A stretch of DNA of 64,000 nucleotides from Pseudeuparius sepicola (lineage: Eukaryota > Arthropoda > Insecta > Coleoptera > Anthribidae): positions 123,071,373 to 123,135,372 of the forward strand of contig OY987299.1 of NCBI GenBank assembly GCA_963920635.1. Reading direction: 5' to 3'. Position 1 is the first letter of the stretch. The number at the start of each line of letters is the position of its first letter. Positions 45,698 through 56,288 of this stretch are shown here, one piece after another. The notes below the pieces were generated by a model, which was not told the origin of the DNA, did not search any database, and saw only the letters and a program-made list of their open reading frames with translations. Both the position numbers and the translations under genes were made by a program.

Positions 45698-46710
45698 CCA
45701 ACATAAAAAATGCCTACTCAAAACAAAAACAACAAATTTGACACTTAAGCCCGCTTCCTATGCCACAAATCCAACACTTTACTCTTCCAATCGTTCTTAA
45801 AACTACACTAGTTCACTAATTACTATCTTCACTATAATATGTCTTTTGTCCAATAACACCAAAAGTTCCTAAAAAAAAACAACACAAACCAGCGAAATCT
45901 CGACGAACTCTAGATCAGCTGTTGGTATATAATAAAGCAAATGCGCATCGAATACAAAGAGCTCGTGCAACGTTGCCACGTTAGCCAGAATAAGCAATTT
46001 ATTAAGGATCTTATTTATAGACCAAGTAGGATCAGTAAATTCCTCGGTAAATTCACAAAATCAGTAAAATTTATTTTTAAATGATAACTGTCCAAATTTT
46101 TACTATATTATGTAGATTGTAGATATCAACTAATTGTTCCAAATTGATATTTTTAACGTTGGTTATACATTTATTTTGTAAGTACAAGATAAATTTATGA
46201 AGAAGTTTGGCAATGGTGCAATCATTGCATTGTTTTGTTGTAGATTTCTATTACTAAAGACAAAAAAATGTTACTTAACATTGTTTATCTTGGCAGGGTC
46301 TGTATTGTATTGAATTATTACTCTATGTTTATTATTTGTCTGAGGTATGCTCGCTTTAAAAAATTGTTTTTATGGGCTCACACCAAAACAAATTTCTATT
46401 GGTGACACTGGTTCTGTGAAAGAAAAAGGAGTAGGTACTTCTTGGCTAGAAACGATTATGGGCCCCATGGTTAACATAGAGAAAAGACCAGTTTACGGTA
46501 ATATTTTTAATTGTTGGAGCTTGAACATTTGAAAAATGTTCGCCTGCAACGCAAATGATGTACTTATTCAAAAGAAATCACGTCATTTTCTTTATCTGTC
46601 AATTTTTTTTTTCTGAAAATTACATTATATATCGAAATTTACAAAAATGTCGTACCTATACAAACTCCGACTTTCAATTTTATATTACTGTAAGTACGAG
46701 ATTTCAAAGC

Positions 46711-47099
46711 TCTATAGTCTATCCAAGATACAGCGGCAGTAAATATAAACAAAGTCACATGACCGCCTTGCGATCGATTACCAGGGTCCGACTAATATGA
46801 GATTCCAAGTGGCATGTAATTCTCAACTAATTCTTTTAGAAGTTCTAAGATGTGTGTTTCTGCCTTTTGTGGATCTTTATAAATTCCCTCAAATCAAGTA
46901 GCAAAATAAATTTACAGAATATACTGCTCGCGATCTGATCTAAAATATGCAGAAAACTCGACTGAGGGAAGAGCCGGCCCTGCATTCTGCTCGCCGCGTA
47001 AACACTTGACATTTTATGACGGCCAGACCAATAAGAGAATAGGTCACGTGGTGGCCAATGTTTTGATCCACTGCCACTGTATCTTGGATAGACTTTAGA
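46711..47099. mobile_element. MITE with ~30-bp inverted ends
   Basis: CTATCCAAGATACAGCGGCA at the left pairs with TGCCACTGTATCTTGGATAG at the right. A second pair, GTCACATGACCGCC against GGTCACGTGGTGGCC, lies inside at unequal distance. No coding. Confidence 0.7.
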
Positions 47100-47309
47100 T
47101 TTGATTTTTTTTTATTTTTCTCTAATCACATATACCTATCACATATTTCATTCAAATGAATTTAAACCTAGATAAAAAAAATAGTTCAATTTTACAACGT
47201 TTATTGTCTATATTAACCAACTTCACACAAATTGTGTCAGTTTTTGCAAACAATTTTCCGTATGCCAAAAATGAAAAAGTTACATTAAAAATTTTGAATT
47301 TTTTAGATT

Positions 47310-47440
47310 TTTGGCCATAGTATGTACGTATGTATGTATGTGTGGGTCGAACCTTGCAAGCTGAATTAGAACCACTTCCTGACATCCGATTGAGCTGAAA
47401 TTTTGCATACACCTTTAGTTATGGTGACAATACAATATGC
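47310..47440 (+). repeat. Dispersed repeat with (ATGT)n and GAGCTGAAATTTTG block
   Basis: (ATGT)n followed by GGGTCGAACCTTGCAAG and GATTGAGCTGAAATTTTGCA matches 61705-61810, including the spacing. The homologue at 61775 has been amplified into a tandem array. Confidence 0.75.
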
Positions 47441-47888
47441 AATACTTAATATTGCAATATTTTCCAAATGGCCGTCACCACAAGATGGCGGATGATGTAT
47501 TTTTTGTCAACCCCCTTAATATGGGCATCAAATGAAAGGGCTTGAAGAGTAGAAAACGATAAAGTTAGTGACATCACACTAATTTCAATATGGCCGCCCT
47601 TTGGAAACTACATTTTTCTTTTTTTGTAAAAAAAGTGGGTTTAAAATCAAAATGCATGTAAACAGTATAGTAAACGTAATGTAGGCGCACTGAGAGATTG
47701 CGTCCGCGGGGAAGCGGGGAGCGCGGAGAACGATTTGTCGCTATTGGCCGACTGCCACAGTGCAAAAAATGCACCGCGCTTTCGTATTCGCAATTAAAAA
47801 TAGAACCAAGGCGAGGTTCAGAGGACTGACTATCCCTAGGCGTACGCGTCGAAATTTATAGTTTTGAAAACTTCTTAGTATTTTCGGG

Positions 47889-48013
47889 ATCATGAGTCGT
47901 TCAGGGTGCACAATGTGTCGACGAAGAAGGAGATTTAAAAAAACATAAAAATTCCACTTTCAAATAATCTCTCGTGCTTGGCTGTGTATTGCGCACCCTG
48001 GACGATGCATGAT
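47889..48013. mobile_element. 125-bp MITE nested in the left arm
   Basis: ATCATGAGTCGTTCAGGGTG at the left pairs with CACCCTGGACGATGCATGAT at the right. Nothing comparable is present at the matching place in the right arm, so it inserted after the arms formed. Confidence 0.65.
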
Positions 48014-48339
48014 ACTAAGATACTCAGACTAAAGATAATATATACGAAACTTCAAATACAAAACTTTGTGGCCAACATTTCTATGTTTACCAATACAAAA
48101 CTTTGTTGTATTGCCACTTACCCTATATAGAATTCATAGGAACATTTAAAAACATATTAGAATATAATGGAGAAGAAAACGTAGCTTCCCTACGTTGCAA
48201 TTTTGATTACGTTATATAATAATGGGATATTTAAATAAAAATAAGTGGGTAAGATTATACTTCGCTTTAGTATATTTTGTGAAAAAATATAACGAAAAGT
48301 TGTAAATTGCGCTGAATCGCACAATTCGGCAATGCCGCT

Positions 48340-48555
48340 ATCGCCGCCGCCACGTTGTAGCCGGTGTTTGTTGTGTGCGTCTGTTGTCGTGGCGTTTCAG
48401 ATGTTTCGTGCAAATTCTTCCGTTTGTGTCGTTTTCTGTGATCGATAGATTGTTTATTAAGTTGAACTATACAAGGGACATTAAAAAGGGAATAAGTACA
48501 TAAAGTGCTTTGTGTGTGATATGAGTAATTTACAGAATCGCATAACCTTTCACAG
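48340..48555 (+). promoter_or_regulatory. Candidate first exon with GTAAGT donor
   Basis: A CpG-containing segment (CGCCGCCGCCACG at ~48342) is followed by ~200 bp of mixed leader. The ATG at 48521 opens MSNLQNRITFH, running into TTTCACAG then GTAAGTG at 48556, a textbook donor. If real, this is a 5' exon with an 11-codon start and a phase-2 intron. No second exon is visible in the window. Its position between foldback arms raises the possibility that the mobile element captured it. Confidence 0.4.
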
Positions 48556-49239
48556 GTAAGTGAAGTCAGTTACAACTAGTTCAGAGGCGTTGCACCTCCT
48601 AGGAAGGAAACTGCCTTTCGCATTGTTGTAATTTCTTGTGATTTTTACATGAATTCCACCTCAGAATCCGTATTGCCAGAGTTAAAAATTCATTCAAATT
48701 AATAAACCATAAATACCTAGGCCCCAATGATATAAATTTTCCTTGTTCTATTTATTTCTTTAACCATAAAAAAATTTTTTGCACACGCTACTGGTGGGCT
48801 TTGTCCAACCAGCTGCTCCACTATCACAAGGAATGTTTTGTTTCCGTATTGTATATGCTGGTTGATTACAATGCCATAAGAAAGGAGAGTCTATATTATC
48901 TTTAGTCTGAGCTAAGATACTTATAAGAATACTAACAAGTTTCCAAAACTATAAATTTCGACGCGCACGCCTAGAGATAATCAGTCCTCTGAACCTCGCC
49001 TTGGTTCTATTTTTAATTGCGAATACGAAAGCGCGGTGCATTTTTTGCACTGTTGCAGTCGGCCAATAGCGACAAATCGTTCTCCGCGCTCCCCGCTTCC
49101 CCGCGGACGAAATCTCTCAGTGCGCCTACTATAGTAGTAGGTAACTAAAATTCATTTGGATGAAACAGGTTGTTTCAGTTTTAAATTGACAAACTTTGAG
49201 AAACAATAGAACTTTGAAAAATAGCGCTATTATCATATA

Positions 49240-50217
49240 CAGTGGAGTCTCTAAAAGGTGAACATACCATAACGCAACGATATAATATATCTTTGACATA
49301 ACGTGAACATCCAAAAACATGAACGTTTGGTTTCGGTCCTCTGCATACTCTAAAACGTGAACGATACAAAATTAGTATTCTAAAATGTGAACATTCGCGA
49401 AAAAATGATCGAATCGCATTTTGTATTCCGCTTTATTATTGTTGCGCAATAGTGAGAAACAAGATGCAGCAGGTTAGTGTTTGGGTTGAGTTCTGTTAAC
49501 ACACGTGCATTTATTGTGCTATGGCGCCAAATAAGATACCAAACTATCTAACCTTACAACTGGATCCAGTAATAATTAAAAAATGATGGAAAAACATCTT
49601 GGCAGAACCTGCTGAAGACCCTGATGAGGACAAACAAACCTCTGGCAACCCTTCGTCAGGAAAAATTAAGTGTTAAAGATGTTTTGGTAACATCAATTTC
49701 AAAGCTACCAATTCGATGACTTAGAGTAGCGGAATAAAGACATTTGCAGTAAAGGAAAAGGAGAAACTGTGGGCGACCTTAGTGATGAACCTGACCAAAA
49801 CACGGTAGATGGTATCTACCATCATCTGATGGTCCAATCACAAATAGAGTAAATCACAATGAAGCAATTAGCTCCTCTAATAAAAGGTTGGAATGCTCTG
49901 AACAGAATAATATTGACCATGACGATCTTCAGGTCTTACAAAGACTACGGGAACAGACCAGCATCCTCTCAATTAAAAACTCGTCCCGACAATTTGAGTT
50001 TATTGGACTTTTTTACTAACTAAGTTGTGTGTACTATAATATGCACAATTTTTTTAATTAATATTTTTAGTTTACGCATTTTGCATAATAATAGAGGCTT
50101 ATTTTTATTTTTCTTGCGTTTTAATGTTTATTGTACCTACCATATTCTGTAACGTGAATTATTCGAAAACATGAACACGGCCATCATTAATTAGTTCACG
50201 TTTTCGAGACTGTACTG
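49240..50217. mobile_element. Pogo/Tigger-like element, degraded
   Basis: CAGTGGAGTCTCTAAAAGG and CGAGACTGTACTG form imperfect ends between TA dinucleotides (49238-49239, 50218-50219). The motif AACGTGAAC or ACATGAAC repeats at least five times within 180 bp of the left end and three times near the right, a subterminal repeat pattern. CAGT ends with GAAC-type subterminal units are characteristic of pogo/Tigger elements. The interior has short frames (DDLQVLQRLREQTSIL) that may be the acidic C-terminus of the transposase, broken by many stops. Confidence 0.75.
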
Positions 50218-50963
50218 TACATATAAACTCAATGTGTTTGGGGCACCCTAAGGAAGTTACAGGATGTTAAAGTTCGCAAAAAAATAAAGATATAGGTACC
50301 TATTTTTTAATATGATGCGGACTAAATTTTGGTAGAACATCCATTTTAACCTAAGAGAAAAAGGTCTTTCGCATGTTATGATTGGGCCCATCAGCTCACA
50401 GGACCGGTGCGGGAAATGTCCAGGTAGTCCGCGTGCCCCATCGGCCCCTGCTCATAACCAAGGTCATAAACACTGTTATGGTAGGGAACATTGCTAATAC
50501 AAAACAGGTCCTTTACACAGATTTTAATAAAATCTTTTATACCTACAAAATCATTTTATAAAATTGTTTCATATATCGGCACAAATTAATTAAAATCCAA
50601 CTTGTTGCGTCCGTTCTGCCAGTCACTGCATGTATAAATTTGACGGAATTTGTAAATATACCTCTATAATAAGACATACCTAACCTAAAAAGTTGGTGCT
50701 GTAATGCCGTATTAATTTTTCACTTCTGTGTGGTGGTCTTAAGCATACACTGCCTTTCTTTTTATATTAGACGACGAGTTGGCCATGGATGCCAATTTTC
50801 TTTTGAACATCACCTAAGTAGATTATATCCAAAATTGATAAGTTTTTGTTTCTTACGTTATATTTTTGTGGGGTGCAAAATAATTGAGGAAATCGCGGTG
50901 GTAATTAAAAAACCATCCTGTAGATAAAAAGCGGATGGTGACTAGAAAGTGGTAGGTAATACC
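50218..50963. other. Non-coding gap
   Basis: No gene or repeat recognised beyond a 65-codon frame at 50730-50927 without domain support. Confidence 0.4.
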
Positions 50964-51558
50964 CAGGGATTCTTTAAAATAAGGGGACCCAGCATTATAA
51001 TGTCCAAAGTGAGGCCTATTCTTTGCTCATTCTAATATAATCAGTGATGCCAAGTATGCCATTTTATTGGAGAATCTATGAATATAACAGGTAAGTAATT
51101 TGATTGATTTCGAGATGTACTAATAAAATTAGGTCTAGTGACTAGTCGTTCTAATCATGCAGTTTTTCTCGGTGTTCATTATAAAATTTTTGAAATTTTA
51201 TTTGCCCACTTAAAGGGAATTGTAGGATTACTAAAGGTGATACAGGAAAAATCTGGTTGCAATTATTGATACTACTACAGGGGCCGCATTACCTTTAACT
51301 TTAATTGACACATCCTGAGTAGAAAACTTAAAAATTGTGAATTATGATGGGAAATATTTTGCCTCCTATAGAATCTATGGCACTGGCATGTCACATAAAA
51401 CCTGATGGCAGTTGGACACTGACATATAACATAACCTTGTATGAGCCCCCTTGTGGTCTCCTTGGAGTAGACAGAAAACAAACTTTCCCTAAAGGCTTCA
51501 CTTTTCCTATGTGATAGACTGTGACATGCTGGGTCCCCTTATTTTAAAGAGTCCCTAG
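50964..51558. mobile_element. hAT-type non-autonomous element (family G, copy 1)
   Basis: The ends CAGGGATTCTTTAAAATAAG and CTTATTTTAAAGAGTCCCTA are flanked by GTAATACC and GAAATACC, an 8-bp target duplication with one change. CAGGG tips with 8-bp duplication indicate hAT. The interior is reverse-oriented relative to copy 2 and lacks its nested MITE. Confidence 0.85.
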
Positions 51559-51681
51559 GAAATACCTAATAAAAGTAGCAGTCCCATAAGTACCTATACC
51601 TACCAATATGTATCCAAAAGGTAGGAGATGAGTTTCTGTTTTATTAAATGAGTGAACCGTTTCAGATAGCAATAATAATTA

Positions 51682-51725
51682 TTATTACCACTGAAAATAT
51701 ACTACTATATTTTCTGTGTTATTAC
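51682..51725. repeat. Micro-hairpin with 7-bp direct repeats (5)
   Basis: TTATTAC at 51682-51688 and 51719-51725 flanks a 30-nt core, CACTGAAAATATA, loop CTAC, TATATTTTCTGTG. The stem has one mismatch, in the terminal pentamer (CACTG against CTGTG). Confidence 0.85.
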
Positions 51726-51779
51726 CATTCAAATGAGTCAACTCTCCATCAGTCATCACCGAGGGGATAGCCATCGACG

Positions 51780-52063
51780 ATGTCTGTTAGTATTATTTGT
51801 TTTTGTTACTGACCATCGCCACCGAAAAGCGACGCGGCGCGGGCGTAAATAATAAAGTGGGAAGTGGGTCAGCGGGAGCGCGGCTGACCTTGAAAGTAAG
51901 GAGCCGATTTGATCGTCCCTCCCCGCCCCCCCCTTTCCCCTTCCCCCGCCCGTCCTTCCCTCCCGGCGCGCTGTCGATGTCATTGACCTCGGACGAGTTC
52001 GCCGTTGTCGGCGCTCGGCGGCCGTTGAACAGCCCGGCCCTTGGCGAGGCTAGCCAGATAATG
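51780..52063. promoter_or_regulatory. GC-rich, CpG-dense island
   Basis: Strongly GC-rich with a pyrimidine-rich run near 51918-51965 and many CG dinucleotides, in AT-rich surroundings. Frames on both strands overlap and show no domain. A promoter is the simplest reading, but strand and start are not determinable. Confidence 0.35.
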
Positions 52064-52071
52064 CTTGGAAT

Positions 52072-52467
52072 TAGTGATGTAAATACTCGGATGATTTAAA
52101 TACTCGGTTACTCGAATTCGAATGAAAATAATACTCGGATTAATTCCGAATTCGAATTAAAACTTTTTTTATATGATGCGGGTGGGGGCTGCGCGTATAT
52201 CGCATATCCGAATACTAAACCATATCGAATAAAAGCGGGTATATGGTATAATCAGCGTCCAGAGATTGGTATAATATGAACGAGGACGAGGCGAGGCGAG
52301 GATTGCCGAACATGAACGAGTCGCCCGAGCCCGCGCCTGTGTCCGTGTCGTGAATAAAAAATCGTGAATTCGAGTTCGTATTGAATCAGAGTAAAATACT
52401 CGGATTAATCCGAGGATTTCAATACTCGGATTAAGCGAGTATTTTAATTCGAATTCTTACATCACTA
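52072..52467. mobile_element. hAT MITE, TAGTGATGTAA ends
   Basis: TAGTGATGTAA and TTACATCACTA are perfect inverted tips. CTTGGAAT (52064-52071) and CTTAGAAT (52469-52476) are an 8-bp target duplication with one change. The interior is dominated by TACTCGGATTA and GAATTCGAAT units. These features together are diagnostic of hAT. Confidence 0.9.
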
Positions 52468-52558
52468 GCTTAGAATCGGCAAGTGTTAACGTTAACAATA
52501 ATAAGAGAGTTTGTCCCGGGATTTTCCTCGTCATTACATTTTATTCAAACGAAAACTA

Positions 52559-53923
52559 AACTCCTGGACAAAATTAACGCAACATCATAAATGTGCCACT
52601 TATTTGATGCTATTTTTTTTTCTGAATTTATGATCCGATTTGAATGATTTTTTTTGCATTGTAGGTTGGTTCCTTGACAATGTCATAGTTTCCGCTGTCT
52701 ATGATAAAAAGTTCATTTTCGATTTATACCGGGTGTAACAAAAATGTTATGTTTTTTTCCGAAAATTCGTATCACCCTGTGGAGTATACTAGCAACCGAA
52801 ACATATAGCAGTTGACATTAGACGGTAGGTCCATCTTTCTTCAACATTTTCTTTTTTGGTTTACTTCGTTATCTCTGTTACACTGTTTTATATCGTAACA
52901 TGTTTTATAGACTTTATTATTCAACACAGTCATTGTTAAATGTTTTCAAGTAGGCTATGGAACTTTTCTGACATTTCAAGGGATGTGTCAACAGATGTTG
53001 TGTTTTAAAGTTACAAAGGTCAAATAAAATTCGCCATACCGATAAAAAACTGTTCAGAAACTGCTTATTAAACGTTCGTTTCATATGCCCAGTTGCCCGA
53101 CTATTCTGTTCGAGACGATATTGTATGATGGCGAGCAGTTCTAAGCTCACTTTTTAGCCTAGTACCTACTAGTGATATTCCTGTTTCTTAGAGCAGTTTG
53201 CCTAATAAAACGCTCATCCCTTGGATCGGTACATCGGTTTCGCCCTTGGCCTGACCTTCGAGAGTAAGATCCTGTCTCGTTAAATAACCATACGACTTAT
53301 AGTCGAACGATGTCTTCCTATCACATTAGCAACATGACACATCGAATAGCCTTCATCCACCAAAGTTAAAGCTCTTACTGCTTCTTCTGCCGATAAATTT
53401 TTTGGTCGATTTCCGCACAGTTTTTATCGGTATGGCGAATTTTATATGACCTTTGTAACTTTAAAACACAACATCTGTTGACACATCGCTTGAAATGTCA
53501 GAAAAGTTCCATAGCCTACTTGAAAACATTTAACAATGACTGTGTTGAATAATAAAGTCTATAAAAACATGTTACGATATAAAACAGTGTATCTCCTTTA
53601 ATAACAGAGAAAATGAAGTAAACCAAAAAAGAAAATGTTAAAGAAAGATGGACCTACCGTCTAATGTCAACTGCTATATGTTTCGGTTGCTACTATACTC
53701 CACAGGGTGATACGAATTTTCGGAAAAAACATAAAATTTTTGTTACACCCGGTATAAATCGAAAATGAACTTTTTATCATAAACAGTGAAAACTATGACA
53801 TTGTCAAGGAACCAACCTACAATGCAAAAAAAAAATCATTCATATCGGATCATAATTTCAGAAAAAAAATAGGATCAAATAAGTGGCAAATTTATGATGT
53901 TGCGTTAATTTTGTCCAGGAGTT
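52559..53923. mobile_element. Long-arm Tc1-type foldback with HTH remnant in the loop
   Basis: AACTCCTGGACAAAATTAAC and GTTAATTTTGTCCAGGAGTT are the tips, between TA dinucleotides (52557-52558 and 53924-53925). Arms of ~530 bp are highly similar, for example AGACGGTAGGTCCATCTTTC. The centre, about 53090-53430, encodes the start of a Tc1-like transposase on the minus strand. Confidence 0.92.
53281..53414 (-). pseudogene. Tc1-like transposase N-terminal HTH
   Basis: The minus strand reads GNRPKNLSAEEAVRALTLVD, then EGYSMCHVANVIGRHRSTIS and RMVI before a stop. A homeo-like HTH of this form opens many Tc1 transposases. Further short pieces in other frames downstream (TDVPIQG, LLGKLL, ELRTARHH, VSSRT, to ~53090) match the linker and second HTH. 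The catalytic domain is deleted. The fragment lies exactly between the two arms. Confidence 0.78.
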
Positions 53924-54793
53924 TATAAACTGACAACCCCCCTTAACTTGCTAGTTTTTGAGGTTAGAAAAAAAAAGTTTTTTACAAGAGTTTTAGATAC
54001 TAATACAAAGTTTTTTGTGACGCTATTGGACCGTGTGCAGTGTGTTCTAGAAAGCCGTGGCAGACATAACTTATGTTTTTTTTTAAATGGAACACCCTAT
54101 ATATTTTTGCATTTTTGAAATCTGCTCATCAAAGCAATTAAAATGATATTAACTTTGTGGCGTTACCTTTTTCCGTTTTTGAAAAATTCCGTTTTCAAAT
54201 TTTGTACTAAGTTTATTTAACTCGAATTTGTGGATCTCGTAATAAAGATAGATGATCGATGTAATAACAAAAAGTATTTGTTTTAAACAAGAGAGTAATA
54301 TAGTGAAACTCCAAAATGTTTAGGAGCCTTTTCATATTTTACTGATTATATTCTTGAAATAATTTCAGGAAAATCGTAAAAGCTCCTAAACATTTTAGAG
54401 TTTCACTATGTTACTGTCTTGTTTAAAACAAATATTTTTCGTTATTACATTGATCGTCTATCTTTATCACGAGATCCACAAATTCGAGTTAAATAAATTT
54501 AGTATAAAATGTTAATACAGAATTTTTCAAAAACGGAAAAAGATAATGCCACAAAGTTTAATATAATTTTAATTGCCTTGATGAGCAGATTTCAAAACGC
54601 AAAAATATATAGTTTGTTCCATTTAAAAAAACATAAGTTATGTCTGCCACGGCTTTCTAGAACACACTGTACACGGTCCAATAGCGTCACAAAAAACTTT
54701 GTTTTAGTATCTAAAAATTTTGTCAAAAACTTTTTGTTCTAACCTCAAAAACTAAGAAGTTAAGGGGGGCGTCAATTTATAAACCACCCTGTA
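53924..54793. mobile_element. Foldback (family A, copy 2)
   Basis: The arms share GTGACGCTATTGGACC and GTGTTCTAGAAAGCCGTGGC with the element at 5203-6283. The right tip is CCACCCTGTA. The left tip is missing where the 52559-53923 element begins. The centre near 54350 is only a few tens of bases. Confidence 0.85.
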
Positions 54794-56288
54794 CCTACCT
54801 AAGAACAGAGCATATAAAACAACCAGCAGTATAACTTACTCTTGAGAAATCATCCGCAAATTCAATGACCTTGAGCCATATTGGTGGAATAGAAGTCAGA
54901 GGTGTAGTCCGGAAAATCAATTCAGAAATACAGAGTAGTATTAGTAAAGTACATAGTGTGTGGTAAGCACAAGCAGCTTTTACTCCTTCCTGGGATTCTT
55001 TATTTAAAGATACTAGCAAAAAGCACAATTTACAAAAAAAGCACACTCCACGGCACTGTAATATCTCTCATACAGCCAAAAAAGAACTGCCCAATTGCCC
55101 CGACACTGCATCAATTTGACAGAATCTATGCCCACATGGCGGCTGCGCGAACAGGTGCGCAGAATTTTCCCGCCATGGGGAGTGAGACTGCTGGTTGTTT
55201 TATATGCTCTGCTAATAATGTGTACGCATGTGGAAATCATGGCCGTTTAGGATACCTATAGGTATGTACCTACCTACTTACTTAAATAAATCAGAGGCAA
55301 ATCAATTAAATGATATTAATTAGAATTTTTTTTATTTATTTTGATAGTTTATCAAAATAAAAAAAATCAAGTTCCACTCTTTCCAGGTACGGAAAATATT
55401 CAAGTACAAATAGTCAGTTTGGTGACAGCTTGTTTATTTTTTGTTGACTAAATAGGTTAGCACTTCAGAAAAATAAAAAACAGAAATGGTTTCATTACCG
55501 CAATGTTTTGTTTCTGTAGAATTTTGTTTATTTGCAATACGCCAAAGGCGAGGTTGCCATGATTACAAAGTGCTAACTATGTAAACAGTAGTAGTGCTCT
55601 TTTAGTTAAAATAAAGTTAATATTATGTTGCATAAATACAATTTTCTGGAAAACAAAGCTGTAATTAGTATATCTCTGGACACTGGCAGTACCACGAGAT
55701 ATTTAATAGCATTATTCATGGCGGAAAAGTGTATAGTTTGCAAATCAAGCAATCTAGTAAATGATGTAACATTTCACGTCTAAATTCATAGTCGTAGATT
55801 TGGGACTTGGGGTTTAGAAATTCATCTTTTTCGGTGGATATTTTAGCATTAATTATTGATTAGTTTTACTACACTACGAAAAAAACATGAATGACATGCC
55901 TAGTTATCATATTGATTATTATTGCGATTAGAGGACAGTATAAAACAGCTATAATTTATTTTCAATAAATTTCGTGTTTTCGCACGCCACTGTATGTTTA
56001 CAATAGTTGCATTGGCGTAAAAATAGCCCCCCTGACAAATTCTGCGGTTTATTTTTACAATTTTTTGACATTATAGGTTTACATTAAAAACCTTACTAAG
56101 CTGATTTAATCTTGTTGCGTGTTCGTGTTATTGCGTATAGTAATAGACACTGACTAAAACACTAATGAGAAAATAAAACAAACTAAACAGCGGCAACACT
56201 GAACACTGGCAACACTGCCGTCACGCACTCACCCCACACCCGACCCCGTCAGTCCGCCACACGCCACACTCACAGACTTAGCATCACT
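54794..56288. other. Non-coding stretch
   Basis: Frames at 54795-55261 overlap on both strands without domain support. Contains the possible THAP exon at 55718 and a CAACACTG run near 56195-56220. Confidence 0.4.
55718..55781 (+). CDS. Possible THAP-type zinc finger first exon (partial)
   Basis: ATG in context TTCATGGCG opens MAEKCIVCKSSNLVNDVTFH, then a GTCTAA that is either a stop codon or a GT donor. The opening C-x2-C followed ~13 residues later by VTFH matches the N-terminus of THAP DNA-binding domains (C2CH, FHxFP). The FP box and second Cys/His pair would lie in the next exon, which I do not find. Too short to be certain. Confidence 0.3.

Larger units (their letters stand above)
44034..46710. 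other. Long non-coding stretch
   Basis: ACAAGGTGATTTAG at 44036 may be a left tip of another foldback. On the minus strand 45700-45920 looks like a promoter plus 5' leader: a TATATACC box near 45926 followed by ~200 bp without long frames and an ATG at 45704 opening a 65-codon frame. No domain is visible and the ATG abuts a micro-hairpin, so this stays speculative. Confidence 0.3.
47681..49129. mobile_element. Long-arm foldback enclosing an exon-like segment
   Basis: GTAGGCGCACTGAGAGATT at the left pairs with AATCTCTCAGTGCGCCTAC at the right. The outer arms are ~200 bp and well conserved (GTTCTCCGCGCTCCCCGC block). A further paired block, GACTAAAGATAATATA, lies at 48025 and 48890. The left arm is interrupted by a 125-bp MITE (47889-48013). 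The unpaired centre, 48045-48885, holds a candidate first exon. Confidence 0.8.
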
